Origin: Cheiracanthium punctorium | Taxonomy: Eukaryota; Arthropoda; Arachnida; Araneae; Cheiracanthiidae | Assembly (NCBI GenBank): GCA_038373885.1 | Contig: JAWZYV010012397.1 | Span: 620,001 to 684,000, forward strand | Reading direction: 5' to 3' | Length of the DNA: 64,000 bases | Shown: positions 46,189 to 55,149 of the stretch, piece after piece | Numbering within the stretch: the stretch's first letter is position 1 | Layout of the letters: every line of letters begins with the position of its first letter | Position numbers and translations under genes: made by a program | Notes under the pieces: generated by a model | What the model was told of the DNA's origin: nothing | Database searches by the model: none | What the model saw: the letters and a program-made list of their open reading frames with translations, nothing else

Positions 46189-47728
46189 ATGGCACAGTCT
46201 ATAGAGACTTTAACCACCTCGTTCGCGGACCACGGTCCACTGGTGATAAATGCTGACACCTTCAATCAGATATACAACGCTACAAATTGTGAAAATTAAA
46301 AATTCATTCTTGGATACTTGAAATTCTTGGGCGAGAAGAGGAAAGCGCATGACCCTATACTAGCGGAGGTAATTGATCTGCATGATTCTTTTACGAACCT
46401 AATTCATTCCCCTTTCCTTCATAACCTAATACAGTGCTAATCGAAACGCACGGATTCCGATATTATTACAGTATTTGTAAGAAAACAGTCGACAAATTCT
46501 TAAATAAGACTGGAGTTAGATTAAACATTAAAAGCTTTCGTACCGCTAGCACGGGTAAAATTACTAACAATAACAACCTCCCATCTGTTAACTGAGCTAT
46601 AATAGAAATTAGCAACCCAGCAAAAACACATGATAAACATCATTTGTTAGATAACGTACACACCAGCGATATGGACGTAGTGCAATCTAATACTGAAGTT
46701 GATAGTCGTGTTCAAGAAAGTATCTCAACTCAGAACGAGCCTCACCATGGCACAGTGGTTATGCCACTGGAAATGGTAGAAGGGCGAAGTGTGAAGGTCC
46801 CGAGTTCGGGTCCCATTGCGCGTCCGTCGACCTAACCGTTCGGTGGTTTTCTCCGAAACTTAGCGTAAATACGGGTTAGGACCCCTTAGAAAGTCCCCCA
46901 CGGAGGGCACCCCACCCATCGGCCTAGAGCCCACGCGTAGCTAATCGGCCGTAATCCCACAAACAAACAAACTCAACTCAGAACAGTCATACTAAAACCA
47001 ATGCCAACATCGTAGTCTATTGGGAAATAAAAACAAACGTTATTAAACAATTGGGTAAAATAAACTGACCTCCTACAAACTGACTTCGACGGTAAAATAG
47101 CTGGAGAGTATGTTGAAATAACCCTTAAATACCCTAACAAATTTCGCTTTCACCAAACGTACCTGAGTGAAAATAATATTGGATTCCAGTCAATGGATCC
47201 TAGAGAGCTTCGAAAATACAAAGTCATCATAAAAGGCATTTAATCAAATACACCTTCCCAGGATATTGACGATTTCTTGCGCGAACACAAATTCGAACCC
47301 CTAAGCATAAAATATTTAACAAACAGGAAAACGAAAACTTCTTGACATATTTCTCATCTCATTTAAATCCACGCCAAACCATGCAGAAATCTATGATCTT
47401 AGAAAATACTACTGGCTTGATATTATTGTTGAAGACTATCGAAAGCTAAAAAATTGCAATGTTATAACTGCCAAGCTTATGGACATTCGTCCATGACTTG
47501 TTCTCTAACTCCTAAGTGCTTAAAATGTGGGGAGCCTCACACGGTCCGAAATTGTCCTAACCGCGGAAAGGAGTACTTTAAATGTGCAAATTGTACTAGC
47601 ACCCACCTCGCAAATTACCGGGGATGTCCAGATGCCCGAAAAATCCTGCGAATAGAAATAAACCTCCTGGTGCTATTAGCTAAATGAAAATCAAATAAAA
47701 CGCCCAAACAAACATACTAAATAACTTG
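46189..47728 (+). pseudogene. Jockey-like LINE ORF1, first part, interrupted
   Basis: From the ATG at 46189 the frame reads MAQSIETLTTSFADHGPLVI, then a stop within NCEN-KFILGYLKFLGEKRKA. A tRNA-derived SINE interrupts it at 46737-46971. Beyond the SINE the order is IAGEYVEITLKYPNKF, KYKVIIKGI, stop, DIDDFLREHKFEPLSIKYL and AEIYDLRKYYWLDIIVEDYR, then the zinc knuckles CYNCQAYGHSSMTC, CLKCGEPHTVRNC and a third CANCTSTHLANYRGC. The conserved segment before CCHC knuckles is characteristic of Jockey-group ORF1 (the PRE_C2HC domain). Several stops and shifts show it is dead. The gypsy element cuts it at 47728; the rest follows at 57449. Confidence 0.75.
46724..46984 (+). mobile_element. tRNA-derived SINE with 13-bp target duplication
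   Basis: The 13-mer CTCAACTCAGAAC is present at 46724-46736 and 46972-46984. Between them lie 235 bp with a tRNA-like head: a box A-like TGGCACAGTGG (46748-46758) and a box B-like GAGTTCGGGTCC (46802-46813), about 43 bp apart as in tRNA genes. The 3' end is a short ACAA-repeat tail. Pol III could transcribe it from these boxes. The sequence between the boxes does not fold into a normal tRNA, so it is not called a tRNA gene. It sits inside the Jockey-like ORF1 in sense orientation. Confidence 0.85.
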
Positions 47729-48771
47729 TGTGATGGAAATATCACATGTATTCCTGTTTTGCATTTTCTTTCATAAGTATTAATTTTACAATGTGTGTAC
47801 TCCTGGTTCTTCCCCCCCTTTTCCTTTTTAAAATGTTTTCCCCGACCAGCCAGTTTTTTTGTGTGCTTCCAATATGGCGGCACGCTTGCACCACGTGTTC
47901 CTTCTTCAACAGTCAGTGCGATTTTCGAGCATCTCGCCAACTCTTCATAATGAGGATCATAAGCGCCACTGGCAATCCGGCCATCACCTCCGCGGCAAAA
48001 TATTTCATCATTCCCCGGGATGACGTCAGGGGTTTTCTGCCCGCGCTTGCCTTTGAACCAATCGCGGCGCTTTCTCCTCCCGGCCTGTGACGTCTGGCCG
48101 GGGTTGCCGAGAAAATTGGCGATGGCGAGCCGTCTGGAAAGAGCAAGACTTCACTTCACCTTTTTTTCACCCCGTAAGTACGACGCGCTAAGGAAGCGCT
48201 CCCCAACACGAACAACGTGGCCTTTTTGCTGGAGGCGGCAGGAACAGTACCGTAGTAAATGTTTTAGGACCGATAAGTCTCCGTTAGGCAAATAAGACAC
48301 CCCCTCCTTATTAAATTACTTCGGTTTAAATTTTCAAAAATATACAAAAGTTGCAAGCTCCCCTTTTCTGTAGTATTTAACCGAATTACATGGCGTGTGC
48401 GCCATTTTACCTTTTTGAAATACATCATGTATAATCTATCTCCTTCTTGAATAGAACCCCATTAAATGTTCTTTCGCACTAATGTTAATGTACCGTACAT
48501 TCTGCCAGTGAATAAAGTTCTCCTGTTAGTAAGTCTAGTTAGAGTGTTTGTCTTTCATGTGTGTTTCCCTTTTCTCTCACGGAAGATCTTCGAGCCCTGA
48601 ACTACTGCTGAGGTAAGTCTTTGGTTTCCTTCTTTTCATATCTTTTGTGGTCACCGAATGTTGCATTTCTCGTAGGACTCTTTCACAACGCCATGTGCTG
48701 CGGCTAGCCTGATCATAGGTCAATTATAGCGTCTCCTTGGTCGCTCTTGCAACGCCCGAGTTTACGCTATA
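47729..48771 (+). repeat. 5' LTR of the gypsy element
   Basis: 1043 bp. It starts TGTGATGGAAATATCACA, itself a short inverted repeat, and ends CGCTATA. It contains a GC-rich CpG-bearing block (about 47880-48260) with a perfect CRE-like octamer TGACGTCA at 48021-48028, and AATAAA at 48511-48516. R and U5 limits cannot be set exactly. Open frames on both strands inside the LTR are identical in the two copies and are best seen as chance. Confidence 0.96.
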
Positions 48772-48776
48772 GTAAA

Positions 48777-48790
48777 TGGTGCCGTTGACC
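48777..48790 (+). other. Primer binding site
   Basis: TGGTGCCGTTGACC begins five bases after the LTR end. TGG pairs with the CCA of a tRNA 3' end. The first nine bases resemble what a histidine tRNA would give, but the later ones do not, so the tRNA identity is unsure. Confidence 0.7.
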
Positions 48791-49699
48791 ATCTTTTTTG
48801 ATCTGTTTGCTACCTATACCGAAGCACATTCCGAGTCCAATATATGTTGATTTTGTCCGCTTTGTTACGTTAATACTTGAGTTACAGCTCTTCTTAATGT
48901 CCGTTTTCGGCGGCGATCGTTCAGTTCTGGCCATTATTTTTATTATGTGCTTTTCCCATTCATGGAAAATAATATTTTAATAGCTTTTGTATACCACATT
49001 ACTGCAGTGTCTTTCGTCTTACGGTGACCAATTCCTTTTATAATAGTATTTTTTTCATCATAAGTTTTATGGTACATGTTGTAGTGCATTTTGTTGCAAT
49101 GTATGCATTATATGTTTTGGTAATTTCTAAGTTTGTGCATTTTTGTGTAGAGTATCCGTAGGCACTATTATTAAAAAAAAAAAAAAAAAAAAAAATTACA
49201 CTAATTTGTTTCATGCTTATTCATAGTTACATTGGCATCAATTTTATTTAATAATTTTGTTTAGCTGGTATCTACAGTTGTATTTAAGTGATTTTTCTTA
49301 GTTACATACTTCATAATGTTTAAAATATCTCCTTTTCTTTTGTGAATCGATAGTGTAATAGTCTATCTTGTTTTTGAATAATTGCCTCTAGACATATTTC
49401 ATCCTAGTTTTCTTCCACCCCTTTTGTGTCTTGCTGACTCCCTCATTGCCAGCTACAGTTTTTTTTATATTTTGCCTCTATGATATGGTCAATAATTTAA
49501 TTTATTCTGCATTGTCTGAGTTTGTTTTTTTTTTCTTCTCTCCCTGAATGATCATCTCTTGAAAATTCAGTTATTACATTGAGTTTTTGTAATTTCTAGT
49601 ATTGTTGTAATAACCTTTTTGCCTTTTTTTTGGACTCATTACCCGCTTCACCCTTTTTCTTCTCTGCAATATATATTACCGCTTTGCTGAACTGTAGCT
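48791..49699 (+). other. Untranslated leader of the gypsy element
   Basis: About 910 bp between the primer site and the gag ATG, T-rich, with a 23-base A run at 49173-49195. It holds several short upstream ATGs, so a scanning ribosome would meet other frames before gag. No domain is encoded. Confidence 0.7.
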
Positions 49700-50713
49700 A
49701 TGCCTCGACCAAATGGATCAATCAGTGCAAATAATGACGAGAACTCTGTTCATCGCTCATTTATTCCACACCAGGAACCCTATGATGGTGATCCTGCTTC
49801 TCTGGATTTCTTTATTTCTCAAATTAATACCATAAAATCTCTCAATGGATGGGATGATAGTATGGCCTTGTGCTACCTCAAGTCTAAACTTGTTGGACCG
49901 GCTAGAGATTTCTTTGTGCAATCAGCTCAATTGCAGGATGAGACTTCGTATGCAAAAGTCGTGGATAGTTTCTCTCAATACTTTAAATCTGATGCCAACC
50001 CTTCCATGCTTGAACTCCAATCTATTAAGTTGCTACCAGAAGAATCCGTCAGAGCCATGGCCCACAGACTTTCTAATATGGTGTCGAGGGTATTTCCATC
50101 TTTAAAAGACGAACATGCACTGAATGAGATGAAATTAAATCACTTTATGCTTGGTCTCCCCTCCGCGATTAAAACCAAGGTTCTCGAACTTGAAATCAAA
50201 GACTTTAATGCGGCTGTTGCAAAAGCACAGCATCTCGTTTCCATCCAGGCTTCTGATTCTTCTTCAGGTACTGACTCTTTGAATTTTTTAAGTGCCAAGG
50301 TAGATGCGATGCAATCTTCTCTTGAAAAATTGGGGCAATGTTCCTCAGATAATTCTTCTTCCCGTTATAATAACCTAGGACAAAATTCTGTGTTTAAGTC
50401 ACGTGGTCATAACGTTCGTAATTTCTCGAGAAGCCGTTCTAGCAGAGGTCGCAATCCTTATAAGATAGATTTCAATAGTCAATTTCCAAACCCACAACGA
50501 TTCAGAAATAACAGCCGACCATCATACTTTCATAATAACAGGTCACGTGTCTCTTGCCAATATTGCAACAAGGCAGGACATGTTCTTAGCAATTGTTTCA
50601 AATTTCAAGATGATATAAAATCCGGCAAGCTATCACAAGATTTCGGTGCTGTTCCTGCCCCCTCCCGAGGTCACATCCCTAATACCCCCTCACATAATTC
50701 TTTTTTAACCTAA
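49700..50713 (+). CDS. gag: Gag of the gypsy element
   Basis: An intact frame of 337 codons from the ATG at 49700. Residues about 25-190 form the capsid-like retrotransposon gag domain, with WDDSMALCYLKSKLVGPARD followed by FF, then ESVRAMAHRLSNMV. Next is a Ser/Arg/Asn-rich basic linker (SRGHNVRNFSRSRSSRGR). The nucleocapsid zinc knuckle CQYCNKAGHVLSNC (C-x2-C-x4-H-x4-C) lies near residue 286-299. The protein should assemble particles and bind element RNA. The stop is TAA at 50711-50713, immediately after a slippery heptamer, so a fraction of ribosomes would move into pol. No lesion seen. Confidence 0.93.
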   Translation: MPRPNGSISANNDENSVHRSFIPHQEPYDGDPASLDFFISQINTIKSLNGWDDSMALCYLKSKLVGPARDFFVQSAQLQDETSYAKVVDSFSQYFKSDANPSMLELQSIKLLPEESVRAMAHRLSNMVSRVFPSLKDEHALNEMKLNHFMLGLPSAIKTKVLELEIKDFNAAVAKAQHLVSIQASDSSSGTDSLNFLSAKVDAMQSSLEKLGQCSSDNSSSRYNNLGQNSVFKSRGHNVRNFSRSRSSRGRNPYKIDFNSQFPNPQRFRNNSRPSYFHNNRSRVSCQYCNKAGHVLSNCFKFQDDIKSGKLSQDFGAVPAPSRGHIPNTPSHNSFLT

Positions 50714-50750
50714 GGCCAACGCTACCTGTTACTGGTGACAGTAGCGGGCC
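50701..50750 (+). promoter_or_regulatory. Programmed -1 ribosomal frameshift signal between gag and pol
   Basis: The heptamer T TTT TTA lies at 50701-50707 in gag frame phase. The spacer ACCTAA (50708-50713) includes the gag stop. A stem-loop follows at 50714-50750: GGCC (50714-50717) pairs GGCC (50747-50750); after a small internal loop GCTA (50721-50724) pairs TAGC (50742-50745); then CTGTTA (50726-50731) pairs TGACAG (50736-50741) around a CTGG loop, with one C bulged and one G-U pair. The pol frame is open only from 50698, so the shift must occur in a 16-base window that holds the heptamer. The arrangement matches the established rules for -1 frameshifting. Activity is inferred. Confidence 0.85.
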
Positions 50751-51648
50751 GAATGAGTCTTTTCACCAGGTGCCAAAGTCAACTTTGTCTGCAACGGCAC
50801 AACCCTTCATTCCTTCATCCAAACCGTCCATAATTCCTCGTGAAAACAAAATTAGTCAACAGCATAGTACGCAAAAGATAATAATTTCAACGTCGCAATC
50901 CACACAGACTGACCCTGTCACAGTTCGCAATAGTCAGAATGAAATACAGCGTGCCACACAAACTGATAATACCCTGTCACACTTCATATTTAACAACGTC
51001 GAAGGCTCTTCACAATCTCTACCAATCATCCAAATTTCGATTGCCAAGGAGGACATGCATGTTCTCTTAGATTCCGGTAGTACTGTAAATGTTTTAGATG
51101 AAGATTTTTTTCACTCTATTAAATCTAAGGTTAAATTCAAATATATATCGCGTAAAGTAAATATAAAAACCATCAATTCAAATGTGAACTTTTCAGCATG
51201 CATAATTCTGCCATTCAAGATTGGATCAAAATTTCATAAGGCTCATTTTTTCATCACCCCTCTTCATAGCCAATTCAAAGCCATTTTAGGCTTCAATTTT
51301 CTTTCTCAAAATAAGGTTGTTCTAAATTTATCTGATAATTCTATTACAATTAACGATATTCCGCTGCCTCTCTGCAAGGTACCAGAAGTTACTGACCATA
51401 TTTCTCAAATGCAAGAAATCGATATCAGCAATAATGTTCACTTACTTAGAAAAGTATGCATGCCTCCACAGGAAACCATATATGCTGAAGTCAAAACATC
51501 AAGAGGCTTCAAAGATCAATTTATCTTCCTACCCAAATTTCACAATGAATCAATTCAGGCCGACCCGTCCATTCACTCGTTTAATGATATCTGTGCTGAT
51601 AGGGCTACTCAAGAGTCAAACCCTACCAATAACTTTTCTTATCATTAA
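50701..51648 (+). CDS. pol: Pol, first part: aspartic protease, ends at an in-frame stop
   Basis: This is the -1 frame relative to gag, entered at the slippery site. Counting from 50701, an N-terminal linker rich in Ser, Thr and Gln precedes the protease. The active-site motif is LLDSGSTVNVLDEDF (51064-51108), and the second conserved block is AILGFNFLSQNKVVLNL (about 51280-51330), corresponding to the Ile-Leu-Gly flap-side motif of retropepsins. The enzyme would mature Gag and Pol. The frame meets TAA at 51646-51648. The same frame then continues without another stop to 55149, so this is most simply a single nonsense mutation, although read-through cannot be excluded. The nearby GTG at 50770 is not the likely start. 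Confidence 0.88.
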   Translation, partial: FFNLRPTLPVTGDSSGPNESFHQVPKSTLSATAQPFIPSSKPSIIPRENKISQQHSTQKIIISTSQSTQTDPVTVRNSQNEIQRATQTDNTLSHFIFNNVEGSSQSLPIIQISIAKEDMHVLLDSGSTVNVLDEDFFHSIKSKVKFKYISRKVNIKTINSNVNFSACIILPFKIGSKFHKAHFFITPLHSQFKAILGFNFLSQNKVVLNLSDNSITINDIPLPLCKVPEVTDHISQMQEIDISNNVHLLRKVCMPPQETIYAEVKTSRGFKDQFIFLPKFHNESIQADPSIHSFNDICADRATQESNPTNNFSYH

Positions 51649-54600
51649 AAAGTTGTTGATGTTGATCTGATATTTTCAATTCCACTGACGAATACGTCTG
51701 ATGTTCCTCTTTATTTAAATAAAAATCAAATCATTGGCCATGTTGTTCCAATTCAAGAAGATGATATTTCATCAGATAGCAATAACTATTCCGTAAATGA
51801 TTCTCATCAAATAAATTTGATTTTTCCAACTGAAGAGGTCCTTAATAAGCGTAGGCTTGATCTCTTGCCAGCCGATTTCAATCTTGACCATCTTCCCCAA
51901 GAGACTCGATTCCAATTCCTAAAATTTTTTTCCAATCATTTCACTGTTTTCTCAAAAGAACTGGATACTGTTGGCCATACAGACAGAGTCACTCCGGACA
52001 TTCAACTTCTTCATGATACTCCTACCAAAACATTGCCCTTACCAATTCCGCATAGTTTACAAAGTGAGGCTCTTAAGCAATTAAACGAAATGATAAATGC
52101 TGGCATAATTCAACGTAATATTTCTAACTGGGCATGTCCTATGCTCCTCGTAAAGAAGAAAGGTGTCGACAAAGACGGTAGACAGCAATATCGATTAGCT
52201 CTTGATTTAAGGCTCCTCAATTTAATCATTAGGCTTTCTACATACCCACTTCCACGTATCAACACCATCATAAACAATCTTTCGAAATTTAAATTTTTCT
52301 CTGTCTTGGATCTCCCCAATGCATATTGGCAGATTCACATGCCTGATCACTTACAACATTTACTTTCATTTACTACCCCATGGGGCTCCTTCATGTTCAA
52401 AAGACTAGTCTTTGGCCTCAAAAATTCAGCCAGCGTTTTCCAATATTTAATGGACTCTATTCTCGAAGAAACAGCCTGTGAAGGTATCTACGCCTATCAA
52501 GATGATATTATTGTAGGAGCAAATTCTGCTGAGGAAACCCTTTTAAAGCTTGAAAAATTATTTTGTGTCCTGAAGAAATATAATATTACGTTGTCCCCAA
52601 GCAAATGCACCTTTCATACTTCACAAATTAAATATCTTGGGTTCCATATACAGCAAAATAGAATCTACCCTATTGAGTCTAACATTTCAAAAATCACTAC
52701 CTTTCCGTCTCCCAAGACAAAGAAGCAAACTAAACGCTTTCTTGGAATCTGCGGATTTTATAGACATTTAATACCAAATTTCGCTGAATTAGCACAGCCT
52801 CTGATCGATGTCTCCAAATTAAATGCGATTTTCAAGTGGACCCCTCTCCAAGAAGAGGCTTTTCGAAAGTTACAAGACACCTTTTTCAAAAAACCCTTTC
52901 TTATGCTCCCAAAATTAGATGAACCTTTTGTATTGAACACGGATGCCTCAGGATCAGCGATTGCTGCAGTCCTGTTACAGAAGCATGGTGATGAATTTCT
53001 CCCCATATCATTCTTTTCTAAAGCCTTATCTCCATCCGAAAAAAAATATCCAGCTCTTAAACTCGAACTTATGGCTATACATAGGGGAATCCTTGCCTTT
53101 AAATATTACCTTTTCGGACGTCATTTCAAAATTTTATCTGATTCCAAGCCGTTGAAGCACTATCGACATATTTCATCCCCTGCTGATGTTACTACTCGTT
53201 GGCTCATTGACATTGCGGAATACTCCTTCGATTTTCAGCACATTCCAGGCAAAGAAAATGTACTTGCAGACTACCTGTCTCGCCTCGAACAAGATCCCAC
53301 GACTGATGATTTATCAAGCAACCAAGACATCATTAACTCTGATGAAGCCATTCCAGTGTTCCTCAATCATTTAAACTCTTCAGACCCTGAAAATGAAATT
53401 TCACTTACCACCTTTTTAGACGAGCAGTCAAAAGATCCTTTCATTTCTTCTCTCAGAGACAAAATCATGCAAGGAACCCTTCCACAGAAATTTTTCAAGT
53501 ATTTCATTAACCCACAAGATAATCTTCTCTACCATGCTAATTCAAGTCCTAACTCTAGTTCATCACATGATGCAAGAATTGTAGTTCCTCAGTCACTAAT
53601 CCCAAAGTTACTACGAATTTTTCATATTGACCATAGTGGCATTCATAAAACATATCAGGGTTTAAAAGCAAAATATTTCTGGAGAAACATCTTCATTGAC
53701 ACAAAGAATTTTGTAGCTTCTTGTCACCAATGCCTTCAATTCAAAAGTCATAGCATTCCGCATGCGCCTCTACAGGTTGCACCTTTCCCGAATGCACCTG
53801 GTATCGAGATTGCCATGGACATCGTAGGCCCTATCCGACAGACATACTACATACTCACCATTATTGACAAATTCAGCAGATTTATGCAACTGTTTCCTCT
53901 AAAAAATATCACTGCGAAATCTGTTGCTGATTCCTTACTACAGTACATCTGCATACATGGACGTCCTTCTCTCATTACAACTGACAGGGGTACACAGTTT
54001 ACTGCAGAAGCCCTTCATATATTAAACAAGTCTTTAGGTATTAATCTCCGTCACACTACCCCAAACAGGCCACAAGCTAACTCTTATGCGGAAAGGATAA
54101 ATGCCGCTATAAAGTCTTCTGTCAAGTCTTTTGTCCAGAATGGGCATCCATTCACGGAAGCTGTCTTGCTACATCAGGCATTGTACAATGCTACAACCCA
54201 CGATTCCATTGAAGTGGCTCCAAATCTGGTTCATTTTGGGAGAACTCTATCCAATGTCTTTGACACGTACTTTCCAAATCACACACCCAGTTATCCGTCC
54301 CAACACCAGTATGTCAGTAAGTGTCTCCAACTCATGGATAACATATACAGGAATGTGTTCCAATCCCATATTGATAAACAAGAGAACCGGAATCGTCTCT
54401 ACAACAAGAAGGCAAAATTGCGTCGCTTTAAAGTCGGAGATGTAGTATATATAAAAACAAGATCGTCTTTCCGCCCTACCCTTTATGGGCCATACGTAGT
54501 GATTCGCCTCGTCAGTCCGGTAATCGTGGCAGTGAAACGCGAAAACAGCCCCGTCATTACTGAATCACTTATCCACATCGACTCCATATGGAAGGTGCCA

Positions 54601-55149
54601 AGACGAAAAGACCATCTGAAAGAATCAGCGTCACTTCATAAATCTCAGACCCCACGGCACCAAAAAGGATGTCAGGTCACCCCAACTGCAGTTCCTTCCT
54701 TTCCTCATGTGTCTTCAACATCTGCTGTCCCCTGTAACTGTGATGAGTGCGATGGTGGTGCATCACAACTGGAAACAGTGGGTGTTGTGTCTTCACGGAC
54801 TGAACCCTATGGCGGGATGGAAGGTCCTACCACCCCGTTTCAGCCTCCAGTGGCAGAAGTGTCTGGAGTATCTCAGATGTCAACACCCCCTCCTGAACTG
54901 TCTCCCATTTCGACTGCCCCCGAAAATGGGTATGCGAATGATGACTCCCCTCCCTGTCTGATGCCTGAAACCTCCTTACCTGATAGCACACTTCTGCAGA
55001 GTCCTCCCCATACTCGCCTACAAGGAGTGGAGATGACTGACAGTGCTCCTCAGTGTACCCTGGCAGATGAACAGACTGGTGACGCATCCTCCCAGGACTC
55101 TCGTGGTACAGGACACGCAAGGTATTTTCTTCGAAAGAGAAGCAAGTAA
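51649..55149 (+). CDS. pol: Pol, second part: reverse transcriptase, RNase H, integrase
   Basis: In frame with the protease part across the stop at 51646. Numbering from the TTG at 51817: the RT has VKKKG and RLALDLRLLN, then FSVLDLPNAYWQIHM, FGLKNSASVFQ and the catalytic YQDD at 227-230 (52495-52506). RNase H has VLNTDASGSA (Asp 376), KLELMAI and ILSDSKPL. Integrase begins with an HHCC zinc region (HIDHSGIHKTY and CHQC), then the catalytic triad Asp 668 (AMDIVGP), Asp 723 (TTDRGTQFT) and Glu 759 (SYAERIN), the last two separated by 35 residues as is usual. A GPY/F module follows (LYGPYVVIRLV). The final 170 or so residues are Pro/Ser/Thr-rich with no chromodomain. All catalytic residues are present. 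Confidence 0.95.
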   Translation, partial: KVVDVDLIFSIPLTNTSDVPLYLNKNQIIGHVVPIQEDDISSDSNNYSVNDSHQINLIFPTEEVLNKRRLDLLPADFNLDHLPQETRFQFLKFFSNHFTVFSKELDTVGHTDRVTPDIQLLHDTPTKTLPLPIPHSLQSEALKQLNEMINAGIIQRNISNWACPMLLVKKKGVDKDGRQQYRLALDLRLLNLIIRLSTYPLPRINTIINNLSKFKFFSVLDLPNAYWQIHMPDHLQHLLSFTTPWGSFMFKRLVFGLKNSASVFQYLMDSILEETACEGIYAYQDDIIVGANSAEETLLKLEKLFCVLKKYNITLSPSKCTFHTSQIKYLGFHIQQNRIYPIESNISKITTFPSPKTKKQTKRFLGICGFYRHLIPNFAELAQPLIDVSKLNAIFKWTPLQEEAFRKLQDTFFKKPFLMLPKLDEPFVLNTDASGSAIAAVLLQKHGDEFLPISFFSKALSPSEKKYPALKLELMAIHRGILAFKYYLFGRHFKILSDSKPLKHYRHISSPADVTTRWLIDIAEYSFDFQHIPGKENVLADYLSRLEQDPTTDDLSSNQDIINSDEAIPVFLNHLNSSDPENEISLTTFLDEQSKDPFISSLRDKIMQGTLPQKFFKYFINPQDNLLYHANSSPNSSSSHDARIVVPQSLIPKLLRIFHIDHSGIHKTYQGLKAKYFWRNIFIDTKNFVASCHQCLQFKSHSIPHAPLQVAPFPNAPGIEIAMDIVGPIRQTYYILTIIDKFSRFMQLFPLKNITAKSVADSLLQYICIHGRPSLITTDRGTQFTAEALHILNKSLGINLRHTTPNRPQANSYAERINAAIKSSVKSFVQNGHPFTEAVLLHQALYNATTHDSIEVAPNLVHFGRTLSNVFDTYFPNHTPSYPSQHQYVSKCLQLMDNIYRNVFQSHIDKQENRNRLYNKKAKLRRFKVGDVVYIKTRSSFRPTLYGPYVVIRLVSPVIVAVKRENSPVITESLIHIDSIWKVPRRKDHLKESASLHKSQTPRHQKGCQVTPTAVPSFPHVSSTSAVPCNCDECDGGASQLETVGVVSSRTEPYGGMEGPTTPFQPPVAEVSGVSQMSTPPPELSPISTAPENGYANDDSPPCLMPETSLPDSTLLQSPPHTRLQGVEMTDSAPQCTLADEQTGDASSQDSRGTGHARYFLRKRSK

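Noticed and set aside
46612..46640. AACCCAGCAAAAACACA resembling the end of the 11184 palindrome
   Set aside because: No inverted partner nearby; it lies in LINE ORF1 sequence and is probably chance.
46744..46840. Possible tRNA gene
   Set aside because: A and B boxes are present but there is no cloverleaf or acceptor stem. The 13-bp duplication and tail show a SINE.
47913..48146. Minus-strand open frame of 77 codons in the LTR, also at 56585-56818
   Set aside because: Same reason; the composition reflects the GC-rich block.
48020..48295. Open frame of 91 codons in the LTR, repeated at 56692-56967
   Set aside because: It lies in LTR regulatory sequence, overlaps an equally long frame on the other strand, and is duplicated only because the LTRs are duplicated.
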